A DNA stretch of 64,000 nucleotides from positions 1 to 64,000 of the forward strand of contig NZ_JAHSTW010000004.1 of the NCBI RefSeq assembly GCF_019145195.1. Direction: 5' to 3'. The translations under genes were made by a program, and so were the position numbers. Below, one piece after another: positions 25,528 through 34,159 of the stretch. This DNA comes from Pseudomonas siliginis (GTDB lineage: Bacteria > Pseudomonadota > Gammaproteobacteria > Pseudomonadales > Pseudomonadaceae). The notes below the pieces were generated by a model. It ran no database searches. It saw only the letters and a list, made by a program, of their open reading frames with translations, and was not told the origin of the DNA. Numbering within the stretch: the stretch's first letter is position 1; each line of letters opens with the position of its first letter.

Positions 25528-26298
25528 ATGGACAAGGCTAAGATAAAGGTTATAACTATTGGGCATATGCCTTTGCATTTAAACTTGAAGGTGGTGTCTT
25601 GTTGGTTGTCTGAGGTGTTTGAGTTGGTAGGAGAAATTGATAATTTTTCTCTGACCTGCGATTCTGATTATGGGGATTGGGGGTTTTCCGATAGTACGTT
25701 AAAGAAGCAGATTCCCGAATTTAATGGTGCCGACTTCACCGTTGCCCTAGTTAATATTCCCATTGAAGATAATTGGTACTCAAGGCGATTGGGTGATAAT
25801 AAAATTGTTTTTACATACCATCAAATAAAAGAAATTTTAAGTCTGGACAATATTCCTCTTGAAAATGCGGTTTTGCGAGTTTTGTACAGCTATACACTGC
25901 TATATCGTCGCGCCGGAAATAAGATCCCTGAAATCGATGCGGTGGTAGGGTTTACTCATGATGAAACCCGAGGCTGTATTTTTGATATGAATGGCATCAA
26001 GTCGGATATCGTGGAGTCATGTAATAAGCCGATTATTTGTAGCGCGTGTGTAGAACGGTTGCGTAGCGAACGCGTCGCAACCCAAGTCTTAAACTCTGCG
26101 AAGAAAGAAATAAAAAAAATACGAAAACACCTTTATTTTCGGTTCTTCGATTTTGTCAAGGTTAGACCGGTCATTGCTTTGTTGATATCGAGCGTCTTCG
26201 CCGTGACCCTAGGTGTGACTGGTTCACTAATCGCTTCAACTATATATGATGCAGTTAAGGCTGGTGTGGATAAAAGTAGTGTGGAAGCTAAGAAATGA
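25528..26298 (+). CDS. Unknown protein with His/Cys motif and C-terminal membrane anchor
   Basis: A protein of 256 residues that I cannot assign. Residues 141-180 are motif-rich: FTHDETRGCIFDM (H144), then ICSACVERL (C171, C174), suggesting a metal-binding site. A basic stretch (KKEIKKIRKH, about 193-202) precedes one transmembrane helix near 213-235 (PVIALLISSVFAVTLGVTGS). A soluble domain tethered to the inner membrane, facing the cytoplasm, is the simplest reading. Very AT-rich compared with the core genome. It precedes the NlpC/P60-like gene by 111 bases on the same strand, so the two may be co-expressed. Confidence 0.6.
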   Translation: MDKAKIKVITIGHMPLHLNLKVVSCWLSEVFELVGEIDNFSLTCDSDYGDWGFSDSTLKKQIPEFNGADFTVALVNIPIEDNWYSRRLGDNKIVFTYHQIKEILSLDNIPLENAVLRVLYSYTLLYRRAGNKIPEIDAVVGFTHDETRGCIFDMNGIKSDIVESCNKPIICSACVERLRSERVATQVLNSAKKEIKKIRKHLYFRFFDFVKVRPVIALLISSVFAVTLGVTGSLIASTIYDAVKAGVDKSSVEAKK

Positions 26299-26409
26299 GC
26301 TGAGCAGCTTAGTGGCTTGATTTTTCTACTACTCTCAAGAGGTTGCTATTTTTGAGTTTTAACGTTGGTGGGCGTTTGAAGGATCAATGATATCTAGCAG
26401 GGGTAGGAT

Positions 26410-27426
26410 ATGCGGGTAGAACCAATGAAAAAAATAGACACGACTAAATTGCAGAAAGGGGATATTATTTTATCCACCTCGACTGATGACTTTAGTGAGG
26501 CCGTAAGGTCTGCGACGAGTAGTGATATATCTCATGCCATGATTTATGTGTCTGACGGGTCGGTGATGGACTCGACAGGGGAAGGGGTGCAAGCAAGAAA
26601 TATACAGAAGATGTTGTACCCCCAAGAGTGCGCTTTATATGTTTACAGGTTGAAAATCGGACTATCTGAGTCTGATGCTAAAAGAGTTATTCATTACGTG
26701 CGCACTGAAACCGGCGCGCCATATGACAAAATTGGTGCGGGTCGAAGTATACATAATCCTAAGTCTCAAGGAGGTGATAATCAGTTTTGTTCGAGGCTTG
26801 TTGCAAGAGCCTATGAATTAATAGGTGTTAAGTTGACGGAAAATCCAGACTTTGCCACACCAGCTCAAATTAAACTTTCGCACTGCTTAGAGCCTGTAGA
26901 GGGTGCTGTGGTCAACGTGGGCGAATTCGAGGTTGGAGTTATGGGTCGCGACGTCGACACGACTGAAGAAATGAGAGTTATCACAAGTGATCTGCTTGAA
27001 GATGTCAGAGAGTGGTTGCCAAAAATACGAACTGTAAATGATATAACAATATCTCTGATCGCCAAGCCTGGTCTCGATAGAAAAGTTCTTTCCTCATTCA
27101 AGCGCTCTGGTTACCTGGATTTCTGGGAACTTGAAATTTCTAGGTTTCCTTGGCGGTATGACTATGATCTGATGATCAATGCTAAATGCCAATATGATCT
27201 CCAAGACTTAATTGAATACTGCAGGTCTACCGTTCGACAGAACGAGCAAGGGGACTATGATCATTGGAAAGCAAATGCTGACGAGTATAAAAAGCTCTAT
27301 AGACATAAGCGGTTGAGGACATTCGAACAGTTGGCGATTCTTTATCACACTCTCAGTGAACATCAAAGTATCCGTCTGATAAACGCCAAGCGATTCTTGT
27401 TAGAGCACGCCGATGTAACTTCATAA
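26410..27426 (+). CDS. Permuted NlpC/P60-like (YiiX/YebB-type) protein
   Basis: The N-terminal 170 of 338 residues have a permuted papain-like fold: KGDIILST (16-23), the catalytic His in DISHAMIYV (H42) and the Cys later in NQFCSRLVARAYE (C127). His before Cys marks the circularly permuted NlpC/P60 group, whose members include cell-wall amidases and lipid-acting enzymes. The C-terminal 170 residues are unrecognised and probably recognise target or partner. The start at 26410 has AGGGG upstream; Met6 is an alternative. No signal peptide is present, so it acts in the cytoplasm or is delivered by another route. Its place next to a T6SS effector cassette leaves an effector role open, but no immunity gene is obvious. 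Confidence 0.65.
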   Translation: MRVEPMKKIDTTKLQKGDIILSTSTDDFSEAVRSATSSDISHAMIYVSDGSVMDSTGEGVQARNIQKMLYPQECALYVYRLKIGLSESDAKRVIHYVRTETGAPYDKIGAGRSIHNPKSQGGDNQFCSRLVARAYELIGVKLTENPDFATPAQIKLSHCLEPVEGAVVNVGEFEVGVMGRDVDTTEEMRVITSDLLEDVREWLPKIRTVNDITISLIAKPGLDRKVLSSFKRSGYLDFWELEISRFPWRYDYDLMINAKCQYDLQDLIEYCRSTVRQNEQGDYDHWKANADEYKKLYRHKRLRTFEQLAILYHTLSEHQSIRLINAKRFLLEHADVTS

Positions 27427-27429
27427 CGG

Positions 27430-28083
27430 CAGGACTGAAGCAGGCTGTAGTTTCGCAGCACGTCAGGCCGCTCAACCGTCGCTTGTTTGTAGGCATGTGG
27501 TCCAGGTTGTTTGCTGACCAGCTCCAGTGCCTGCATCAGGCCTCGCACCTTGAACCGCCCAATTTGCCCGCCGTCTTCCTGCATCATCGACACGATGCTG
27601 CGGCTACCGGCGGCGCTTCGACTTTGCGTAAACAGTTCGTTAACCCGGCTGCGCAACCGAAGCCGCTCAACGTCTGGAGTTCGGCGCCTGAGACGGTGGG
27701 CGTTGTAACACGAACGCGCGACATCAACGACTGCGCAAAGCCAATCAACCGGCTCTTGGGGGCTCAGTTGATCAATCAGCGCGTGCGCTCGTGTTCATCC
27801 GACATCAAGAGCGCGGTAGCCTTTTTTTAAATGGATTTCTCCCGCTCAAGTTGAGCGACTCGAGCTTCCAATTCCTGGATTTTCTGTTGCTCAGGCGTCA
27901 AAGCTTTGGTCTGCGGAGTAACGCCGTTGCGCTGTTGCTGGAGTTGCTTAACCCAGCGACGTAACGCGGACTCAACCACACCAAGCGAGCGGCTGGCTTC
28001 GATATGGCTATTGCCTGATCGAGCATGAGGCCTGCGGCCTCGCGTTTTAATTCAGCGGAAAAGGAACGACGTTGTTTGGTCAT
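27430..28083 (-). mobile_element. Decayed IS3-family insertion sequence (orfA and orfB fragments)
   Basis: Reading leftward from 28083, orfA begins MTKQRRSFSAELKREAAGLM and then loses frame. Its remaining pieces are recognisable down to about 27830 (WVKQLQQQRNGVTPQTKAL in another frame, then LEARVAQLEREKSI and a stop). An orfB fragment follows to about 27450 with ELFTQSRSAAGSRSIVSMM and IGRFKVRGLMQALELVSKQ. The catalytic DDE core of orfB is missing, so the element cannot move. It lies just after the NlpC-like gene and probably marks a rearrangement point in the island. Confidence 0.85.
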
Positions 28084-28234
28084 CAGACACCTCTATCTGG
28101 CGAGCATTCTCCTCTGAATGGGTGTCCGGTTTTCATTAGACCACTACACAACAGGCTTCGGTGGCCACTCGGAAAACCAACCTTCGGCGCGTTGGATTTC
28201 GGATTGAGGATTGGCTTTCCGTTGGCGTCGGTCA

Positions 28235-28459
28235 CTAACGCCTTTGCCCTGATCTCAGATCACGACAGCGCAAAGTCATGCGAGCCAGCTCCAGGAACTG
28301 CTCGGCGTACTGCGGCACGTCGTACAATGGCGAGAGCTGACGCACTGTAGCCCCCATGATCCTCTCAGAACGCTTGCGAATCATTTCAAGCCACACAGGC
28401 TCCGGTATGGGCTCGACGCCGCCTGGAGCCTTGAGGTTCTTACGGGGGCCGCTGGTCAT
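28235..28459 (-). CDS. Short hypothetical protein, possibly a gene remnant
   Basis: A frame of 74 residues starts MTSGPRKNLKAPGGVEPIPE and ends LRCRDLRSGQRR. Another frame, 28440-28559 (39 residues, MPAGVAGICFANTMTTCAVV), runs just before it on the same strand and overlaps its start, like a tiny two-gene operon. No known family and no strong ribosome site. Both may be debris next to the broken insertion sequence. Confidence 0.3.
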   Translation of the reverse strand: MTSGPRKNLKAPGGVEPIPEPVWLEMIRKRSERIMGATVRQLSPLYDVPQYAEQFLELARMTLRCRDLRSGQRR

Positions 28460-28679
28460 TATTGCGTGCCTCGGCGGTGGCGATGCCAATGCTCATGCCA
28501 ACCACTGCGCATGTGGTCATGGTGTTCGCAAAGCAGATGCCTGCCACGCCGGCTGGCATGATTCGTCGAAGGTAACATATATCGGTTCGTATTTTTTTAG
28601 AAGGTTAGCGGGATTAAGTGGTAGAAAATAGAGTGAAAATATGAGAGGTTTCACGGCTGTCTTTCACGAGTAACTACGT

Positions 28680-29501
28680 ATGCTTCTGAAATATTTTAAT
28701 TGTGTAGTTGGGTTTGTGTCGAATTGGTTATTCAGTATCTTCGTTGTTGTGCTTGTGTTAGGTGCTTATTTTTTGTTTTTTGATTTTTTGACTTCGGAAA
28801 TCCCAATCAAGAAATTGCCCGCGGCTGTTCGGGAGGGGACGTTTGGTGATAGCTTTGGAACGCTAAATGCTTTTTTTTCTGGCTTGGCTTTCTCGGGTGT
28901 TTTGTTGACATTGTTTTGGCAAAGAAAGGATCTTTCTGAAACTCAAAGGCAGATTAAAAGTCAGCAGGTTGAGTCTCAGTTTTACAATATGCTGACGCTT
29001 CAGCATAACGTTGTCCAGGGCTTTGATTTAAAAAGAAATGGCAGGGTTACCATGGTGGGTAGAGATTGCTTTAAAACATGGGTAAAGCAGCTTAGAGAGT
29101 CCTATTCTAACTCTGGAACCAGTCACCAAACTAGAATGGTGATTGCTTATGAGGCGATGTGGGCTCGGCATCAAGGTGATCTTAGTTTATATTTCAGAAG
29201 CCTATATTCGGTCTTTCGCTTTGCGTCAGAAAGTGAGCATGGCGATAGCAAGAAGTTCGGTGTTGTTGCTAGATCGTTTTTGTCAGATTTTGAACTCGTC
29301 GTCCTTTTCTATAACTGCTTAAGCGAGCGAGGATGCAAGTTTAAAAAATATGTTGATGAGTTTGCAATATTTAATAATCTAGATCCGCGAATGCTTTTGG
29401 ATGTAGGGGATGTAACATTTTTAAACAGAGCCGCGTATGGGGACAGCGATGAAATATTGGCGATATATGATTCGCCCGCGACGGGTTCACCAAAAGTTTA
29501 A
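28680..29501 (+). CDS. Putative phage abortive infection protein (AbiC-like, PF16872-type)
   Basis: This 273-residue membrane protein has two transmembrane segments (about residues 10-34 and 61-80) before a cytoplasmic helical domain. The block FGTLNAFFSGLAFSGVLLTL, followed by FWQRKDLSETQRQI and QFYNMLTLQHN, is the hallmark of the putative phage abortive infection protein family. Members are linked to growth arrest of phage-infected cells, but their mechanism is not known. AT-rich, in a defence island, with no obvious partner gene. The ribosome site before the ATG is weak, but the first helix argues for this start. Confidence 0.8.
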   Translation: MLLKYFNCVVGFVSNWLFSIFVVVLVLGAYFLFFDFLTSEIPIKKLPAAVREGTFGDSFGTLNAFFSGLAFSGVLLTLFWQRKDLSETQRQIKSQQVESQFYNMLTLQHNVVQGFDLKRNGRVTMVGRDCFKTWVKQLRESYSNSGTSHQTRMVIAYEAMWARHQGDLSLYFRSLYSVFRFASESEHGDSKKFGVVARSFLSDFELVVLFYNCLSERGCKFKKYVDEFAIFNNLDPRMLLDVGDVTFLNRAAYGDSDEILAIYDSPATGSPKV

Positions 29502-29940
29502 ATCTCGAAGTTGAATCGCCACTGATTTTCTAGGCGAACTCGAGCGGCAGCTTTTGGCCGATTGCTGCCCTTGGCGAGAGGCGGAAAGCGGCAAAAGCAG
29601 TCATTGCGAGACGTCCGAACTTGTCCGAGGAGGTCAGTTCGCTATCGCAAGCGAAAGCGTTCGTCTGCCTTCTGTTGTATCAGCACACTGCAGCCGGTTA
29701 TCCTTCGATCGCTTGTTTACGACAATCGAAGGAAATACCTTGCTCCGTTCCAGCTGGCTGCCTACGCCGCCTTAGCGCAACGCCCCCCTCGCAACACCTT
29801 GACCGCCCCTAGCTGCGGTCGCATTTTGCTGCGCCCAATATTTGGCTGTGGCTAACTCAAAAACCAACTGAATACAGAAGCACTTGCATGGCTCAGCGCC
29901 CGACGCTGCGCGTTATGCCGTGCCTGCTATGGGTGAATCA
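29502..29940. other. Gap before the SulP transporter gene
   Basis: No supported gene in 439 bases. It holds the clearest copy of the island repeat, GGCAGC-TTTTGGCCGATT-GCTGCC at 29546-29569. Overlapping open frames here reflect composition only. Confidence 0.45.
29546..29569. repeat. Island dispersed repeat, most palindromic copy
   Basis: GGCAGC at the left and GCTGCC at the right frame TTTTGGCCGATT. The whole 24-base unit can fold. It is the reference copy of the motif shared by island gaps. Confidence 0.55.
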
Positions 29941-31428
29941 ATGCTTGAAAAGATCAAAGCCGCTTGGCTATCGAATGTCCGGGCGGACGTCCTCGCAGGT
30001 CTCGTGGTTGCACTGGCTCTCATTCCTGAAGCCATCGCGTTCTCCATCATCGCCGGAGTTGACCCTAAGGTTGGACTTTATGCCTCCTTCTGTATCTGTA
30101 CCGTGATTGCCTTCGTGGGCGGTCGCCCCGCGATGATCTCGGCAGCCACCGGCGCCATGGCGTTATTGATGGTGAATCTGGTCAAGGATCACGGCCTGCA
30201 ATATTTGTTGGTCGCTACGCTGCTCTGCGGCGTACTGCAGATCATCGCTGGTTACCTGCGCCTAGGAGAGCTAATGCGCTTCGTTTCACGCTCTGTCGTG
30301 ACCGGATTCGTCAACGCGCTCGCAATTCTCATTTTCATGGCACAACTGCCAGAACTCACTGGCGTCACTTGGCCGGTCTACGCGATGACTGCCGGAGGAT
30401 TGGCAATCATCTATCTGTTTCCACACGTACCCATGGTGGGCAAGCTGCTGCCCTCGCCACTGGTTTGCATCTTGGTGCTCACCGCGATTTCGGTTTATAT
30501 GGGGCTTCATATCCGTACCGTTGGGGATATGGGCTCACTGCCTGATAGCTTGCCTATCTTCATGTGGCCTGACGTGCCGCTGAACCTGAATACACTACTT
30601 ATCGTGCTTCCGTACTCCGCTGCATTGGCAGTAGTGGGTTTATTGGAGTCGATGATGACTGCGACCATCGTAGATGACCTGACCGATACGTCTAGCGATA
30701 AAAGCCGCGAGTGCAGAGGCCAGGGCATCGCTAACATCGCGAGTGGCCTCATTGGCGGCATGGCGGGTTGTGCAATGATCGGTCAGTCGATGATCAACGT
30801 GAAGTCTGGTGGCCGAACTCGTCTGTCGACGCTAAGCGCAGGTATATTGCTATTGATCATGATGATCTTCCTTGGCGATTGGCTGGCCCGGATACCGATG
30901 GCAGCCCTGGTCGCGGTGATGATCATGGTGTCAATCAGTACCTTCAGTTGGGGTTCCATCCGCAACCTAAAAGAATATCCGCTCTCTACGAACATCGTGA
31001 TGGTCGTGACGGTGGTCGTGGTCGTCGCTACGCACAACCTAGCCTATGGCGTAATCGCAGGCACCTTGCTAGCTGCCATGTTCTTCGCTAACAAAATTGC
31101 GCATTACCTGGACATCGCCTCGAAACATGATCCTGAACATAGTCATCGCACGTACTATGTGGTCGGGCAGGTGTTCTTCGGTTCAGCTGATCGATTCACC
31201 AACGCTTTCGATCTCAATGAAAAACTTGAAACCCTCACGATCGATCTTCGCGACGCTCACTTTTGGGACATTACGGCAGTCGCAGCGTTGGACAAGGTCG
31301 TTCTCAAGCTTCGTCGTGAGGGCGTTCAAGTCGATGTCATCGGAATGAATCGGGCAACCTCTACACTAGTGGATCGATTCGGGGTGCACGACAAGCCAGA
31401 TGGTATCGATACGCTGTTGGGGCACTGA
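29941..31428 (+). CDS. SulP-family anion transporter with STAS domain
   Basis: This 495-residue inner-membrane transporter has about 10-12 hydrophobic segments, starting [20 protein letters not shown], a typical first SulP block. It ends in a cytoplasmic STAS domain of about 90 residues with [20 protein letters not shown]. The family moves sulfate, bicarbonate or other anions; the substrate cannot be read here. I start at the ATG at 29941 (GGGTGA upstream), with in-frame starts at 29929 and 29884 as alternatives. It sits among defence genes, with higher GC than its AT-rich neighbour at 28.7 kb. Confidence 0.88.
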   Translation: MLEKIKAAWLSNVRADVLAGLVVALALIPEAIAFSIIAGVDPKVGLYASFCICTVIAFVGGRPAMISAATGAMALLMVNLVKDHGLQYLLVATLLCGVLQIIAGYLRLGELMRFVSRSVVTGFVNALAILIFMAQLPELTGVTWPVYAMTAGGLAIIYLFPHVPMVGKLLPSPLVCILVLTAISVYMGLHIRTVGDMGSLPDSLPIFMWPDVPLNLNTLLIVLPYSAALAVVGLLESMMTATIVDDLTDTSSDKSRECRGQGIANIASGLIGGMAGCAMIGQSMINVKSGGRTRLSTLSAGILLLIMMIFLGDWLARIPMAALVAVMIMVSISTFSWGSIRNLKEYPLSTNIVMVVTVVVVVATHNLAYGVIAGTLLAAMFFANKIAHYLDIASKHDPEHSHRTYYVVGQVFFGSADRFTNAFDLNEKLETLTIDLRDAHFWDITAVAALDKVVLKLRREGVQVDVIGMNRATSTLVDRFGVHDKPDGIDTLLGH

Positions 31429-31471
31429 CATAGCTGCTCCTCTCCGGCCGAAAGTGGCATCAATATGAATG

Positions 31472-31494
31472 TCCACTTTTGGCCGATTGCTGCC
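31472..31494. repeat. Island dispersed repeat copy
   Basis: TCCACTTTTGGCCGATTGCT followed by GCC matches the 29546 copy over its right two thirds. It lies in the 242-base gap between the SulP and PD-(D/E)xK genes. Confidence 0.5.
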
Positions 31495-31670
31495 TGTCGC
31501 GAAGGGCTGAAAACGACCCAAAGCTGACATTTGTCGAGCGCAGGGGGCGACGAAAAGCGGATCTAGCTGCAAATAGTGGCAATAGGCCACTCTCGATCAG
31601 AGACAATGTTGAAGTTCATAATTGTCTTCCGAGACATAAAGCCCACCCAGTTGTATTTTCAAGGAGAGAT

Positions 31671-32597
31671 ATGAGTACCGCGAAGATTTCTGAGCCAATT
31701 TCAGGTGATAAGGCCTACCAAATTCGTGCGCGCGCCGCGCTTCCTCTGCTTGTCCGTCAAGCGCACGCGGGAGTCCCTATTTTTTATTCCGATCTTGCCG
31801 AGGAACTGGAGATGCCTAACCCGCGCAACCTTAATTATGTTCTTGGGAGTATTGGCCAATCATTAGAGCGGCTCTCAAAGATATGGAAAGTAAAGGTTCC
31901 ACCTCTTCAGTGTCTCGTGATCAACAAACAAACCGGCCTGCCAGGAGAGGGCATTGGTTGGTTTCTCGTGAAAAAAGAGGACTTTTCAGCACTTCCCCTT
32001 CGCCAGAAGCGTGTCATTGTTGAGGCCGAACTTGCGCACGTCTTTTCCTTTTCTCGATGGGACGAAGTTCTCAAAGCGCTTTCGCTCGAGCCGGTAGCGT
32101 GCGACTTTTCATCTATCTTGAAAAGAGCCAGTGAGGGCTACGGCGCTGGAGAGAGCGAGGATCATAAGGCGCTGAAAGAATATGTTGCGTGTAACCCGCA
32201 GATCATTGGGCTCAGCCCTGGCATCCCAGCGGGAGTGACGGAGTACTCTTTACCATCCGGTGACAGCCTTGACGTCTCGTTCATTAACAAAACGGTTTGG
32301 GTAGCGGCAGAGGTGAAATCTGCAGTCTCCGGGGAATCTGACATTGTAAGGGGGCTATTCCAATGCGTGAAGTACGGAGCTGTCATGGACGCAGTGCTGC
32401 TGGCTGAAGCACGCCCCCAAGTCGCGAGAGTGATCCTGGTATTGGAATCCACATTTCCTCCATCGCTAATACCGCTGAGGAATCTCCTGGGCATTGAAGT
32501 TGTTGACGGCATCACACCGAAAACGAGCGATCGTAAGTTCGATATTGTCCATTCAGCTCAGAAAATGGAAAAAATCGAGCCCGTTAGTCTTATTTAG
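31671..32597 (+). CDS. PD-(D/E)xK nuclease-like protein with winged-helix-like N-terminus
   Basis: This protein is 308 residues from the ATG at 31671, which has AAGGAGAG upstream. The N-terminal about 100 residues (PIFYSDLAEELEMPNPRNLN, then LSKIWKVKVPPLQCLVINKQ) look like a DNA-binding helix-turn-helix module. The C-terminal part has LDVSF followed by VAAEVKS, the spacing and residues (D, E-x-K) of a PD-(D/E)xK nuclease core, near residues 202-220. A stand-alone restriction-type nuclease or defence effector is likely. No methyltransferase lies beside it, so it may need DNA modification, damage or another signal as trigger. Exact family unrecognised. Confidence 0.62.
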   Translation: MSTAKISEPISGDKAYQIRARAALPLLVRQAHAGVPIFYSDLAEELEMPNPRNLNYVLGSIGQSLERLSKIWKVKVPPLQCLVINKQTGLPGEGIGWFLVKKEDFSALPLRQKRVIVEAELAHVFSFSRWDEVLKALSLEPVACDFSSILKRASEGYGAGESEDHKALKEYVACNPQIIGLSPGIPAGVTEYSLPSGDSLDVSFINKTVWVAAEVKSAVSGESDIVRGLFQCVKYGAVMDAVLLAEARPQVARVILVLESTFPPSLIPLRNLLGIEVVDGITPKTSDRKFDIVHSAQKMEKIEPVSLI

Positions 32598-32813
32598 ACT
32601 ATGCATCAACCAACGGCTTTCATGGATGTTGCCGCACAGTTCGCTTTTGCCCGAAGGCTGCCACCGGCCAGAAGCTGCCACTCAATGCGACTCGATAATT
32701 CCCACCCGAGCGTGCATCATCGCACTCGCCACGATCCCGTCGTGGCATCGAAGCCATCAGTACAGAAGATGCCCGCCCGCAAAAAACAAGCCTTTTGAAA
32801 TGGAAGTCATCTC

Positions 32814-33245
32814 ATGTTCGAACGTAACAAACTGGTTCCGGAGTTAATGGTCACCAACCTGGATAGCAGCCTGACTTTTTGGGTTTCTCATCTGGGGTTC
32901 AAAGTAGCTTATCAACGCCCGGAAGATGGATTTGCATACCTTGATTTGAATGGTGCTCAAGTAATGCTTGAGCAGGTTGATTCGAACGGGGGTCAATGGG
33001 TGACTGCGCCGTTGACCAAGCCGCTTGGAAGAGGCATCAACCTGCAGATTGATGTTGAGGCTGTCGCACCCATCATCCAAAAACTTGATTCGGCTGGATG
33101 TCCACCCTATCGAGAATGCAAAGACACCTGGTATCGGGCTGACAATGTAGAAGTAGGTCAGCGCGAATTCATCGTACAGGATCCCGACGGTTATCTCGTA
33201 AGGTTGGTAGAGAGGTTGGGTGAGCGACCAGCTTGTTCAAGCTGA
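32814..33245 (+). CDS. VOC-family (glyoxalase/bleomycin-resistance) protein
   Basis: This 143-residue vicinal-oxygen-chelate protein has two beta-alpha-beta-beta-beta halves. ELMVTNLDSSLTFWVSHLGF opens the first, and QREFIVQDPDGYLVRLVERL closes the second. Such proteins bind bleomycin-type drugs or act as metal-dependent lyases or isomerases. Which applies cannot be told. It lies near the right end of the integrated region as a likely cargo gene. Confidence 0.85.
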   Translation: MFERNKLVPELMVTNLDSSLTFWVSHLGFKVAYQRPEDGFAYLDLNGAQVMLEQVDSNGGQWVTAPLTKPLGRGINLQIDVEAVAPIIQKLDSAGCPPYRECKDTWYRADNVEVGQREFIVQDPDGYLVRLVERLGERPACSS

Positions 33246-33304
33246 ATCTGAATCTGAGCCAATCCGACCGTCAGCTTTGGGTCGAAAGCGGAACGAATCT
33301 GAGG

Positions 33305-33328
33305 GTCCGCTTTTGGCCGAAAGCTGCC
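33305..33328. repeat. Island dispersed repeat, GTCCGCTTTTGGCCGAAAGC form
   Basis: One of the better copies of the TTTTGGCCGA motif found in gaps of the accessory region. Others are at 4529-4550, 25224-25248, 29546-29569 and 31472-31494. The flanks of several copies form GGCAGC/GCTGCC arms. Confidence 0.5.
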
Positions 33329-33395
33329 GCTGGCGAATAGAGAGCAAAGGGCCAATTCCTAACCATCTTTATTGATTTTCGCTGCTCTTGGTTCG

Positions 33396-33764
33396 TTATT
33401 CGATCAAGTGGAAATCGTCTCGCTGTTTGGGATCGGTAGTCGCACCTCGGCAGTTCTCCCCTTTAGATGGGGGGTGACCTGGGATGAAAATTAGCCCTTC
33501 ATTCTCGAATGCGTAAGCCAATGCCTGCATCGTTACCTGATTCAACTTCCTTGTACCGCTTTCAAGATCTTTTATGGCTTTCACAGAAACGGCGGAACGG
33601 AAGGCTAACGCCTCGATGCTCCAATCCAGCATTTCTCTCGCTACAGAGCAGTGACGTGCAGAAAAGGTGGGCGGCAGTCGTTGAAAAAAAGCCAACAGGG
33701 CAGCGTCCTCCGCCGCTTCGGATACGGATCTAGCTTTTGGGAAATTGACAATTTCAGCACTCAT
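33396..33764 (-). CDS. XRE-family helix-turn-helix regulator
   Basis: This 122-residue protein carries a Cro/CI-type helix-turn-helix at about residues 43-98, with AREMLDWSIEALAFRSAVSV and VKAIKDLESGTRKL as helices 1-4. The start at 33764 has AGGAC upstream. It is the last gene before the tRNA scar. Element-end regulators of this sort often control excision or cargo expression, but no integrase is next to it here. Confidence 0.82.
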   Translation of the reverse strand: MSAEIVNFPKARSVSEAAEDAALLAFFQRLPPTFSARHCSVAREMLDWSIEALAFRSAVSVKAIKDLESGTRKLNQVTMQALAYAFENEGLIFIPGHPPSKGENCRGATTDPKQRDDFHLIE

Positions 33765-33900
33765 GAAAGATGTCCTTTTGCTGTATGGATGAACAGTATC
33801 TAGACTAGCGTCTCGGATTCTCTTTAGCTAGAGGGGGGCGGCAGCTGTAGAGATACGCAAGCTGCAAATCGGGAAATTAACTCGAAATTTTCCAGCAATC

Positions 33901-33920
33901 TTTAGGGCAAATTTAGGGCA
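33901..33920. repeat. Tandem 9-bp repeat near the attachment site
   Basis: TTTAGGGCA occurs twice with an 11-base period (33901-33909 and 33912-33920), about 95 bases inside the tRNA scar. Short direct repeats spaced one helical turn apart next to att sites are typical of integrase arm-binding sites. The role is inferred from position. Confidence 0.4.
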
Positions 33921-34013
33921 TATATTAGGCCTGTGCGGGCCGTTCTATACCAATTCAAATGATTCGAGGTCCGCGCTTTGAAGGTCTATAGCGGTATGGC
34001 AGGGGTGTGCCGC

Positions 34014-34039
34014 GGGTTCGAATCCCTATCTCTCCGCCA
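34014..34039 (+). other. Attachment-site scar: 3' end of a tRNA-Ser gene
   Basis: GGGTTCGAATCCCTA (T-loop and 3' half of the T stem) followed by TCTCTCCGCCA matches the 3' end of a Pseudomonas tRNA-Ser with a GGAGAGA acceptor strand. No matching 5' acceptor strand, anticodon arm or T-stem 5' half precedes it: the bases before (GTGCCGC) break the expected TAGGG stem. It is therefore the duplicated att half left by a tRNA-targeted element, whose intact tRNA copy should lie at the other end. The native tRNA terminator follows. Confidence 0.8.
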
Positions 34040-34055
34040 TTATTGAACAAGACGA

Positions 34056-34092
34056 AGCCCCCGTAATCATTGCTGATTACGGGGGCTTTTTC
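34056..34092 (+). terminator. Rho-independent terminator downstream of the tRNA scar
   Basis: A perfect 14-bp stem (AGCCCCCGTAATCA / TGATTACGGGGGCT) with loop TTGC is followed by a T run. It is presumably the original terminator of the tRNA-Ser gene, now separated from the intact tRNA by the inserted region. Confidence 0.9.
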
Positions 34093-34159
34093 GTTTCTGG
34101 CGTTTTGTTCGCAATGCTTTTCGGGTACAACCTGCCGACTGCATAAAAGGAACAGCTCG

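Noticed and set aside
27483..27830. Plus-strand frames over the IS3 remnant
   Set aside because: The minus strand carries recognisable IS3 orfA/orfB fragments that explain the sequence.
29554..29855. Overlapping short frames before the SulP gene
   Set aside because: They all run through the dispersed repeat and lack start signals.
33950..34039. Complete tRNA-Ser gene
   Set aside because: The 5' acceptor strand, D-arm, anticodon arm and T-stem 5' half are absent; only the 3' 26 bases match.
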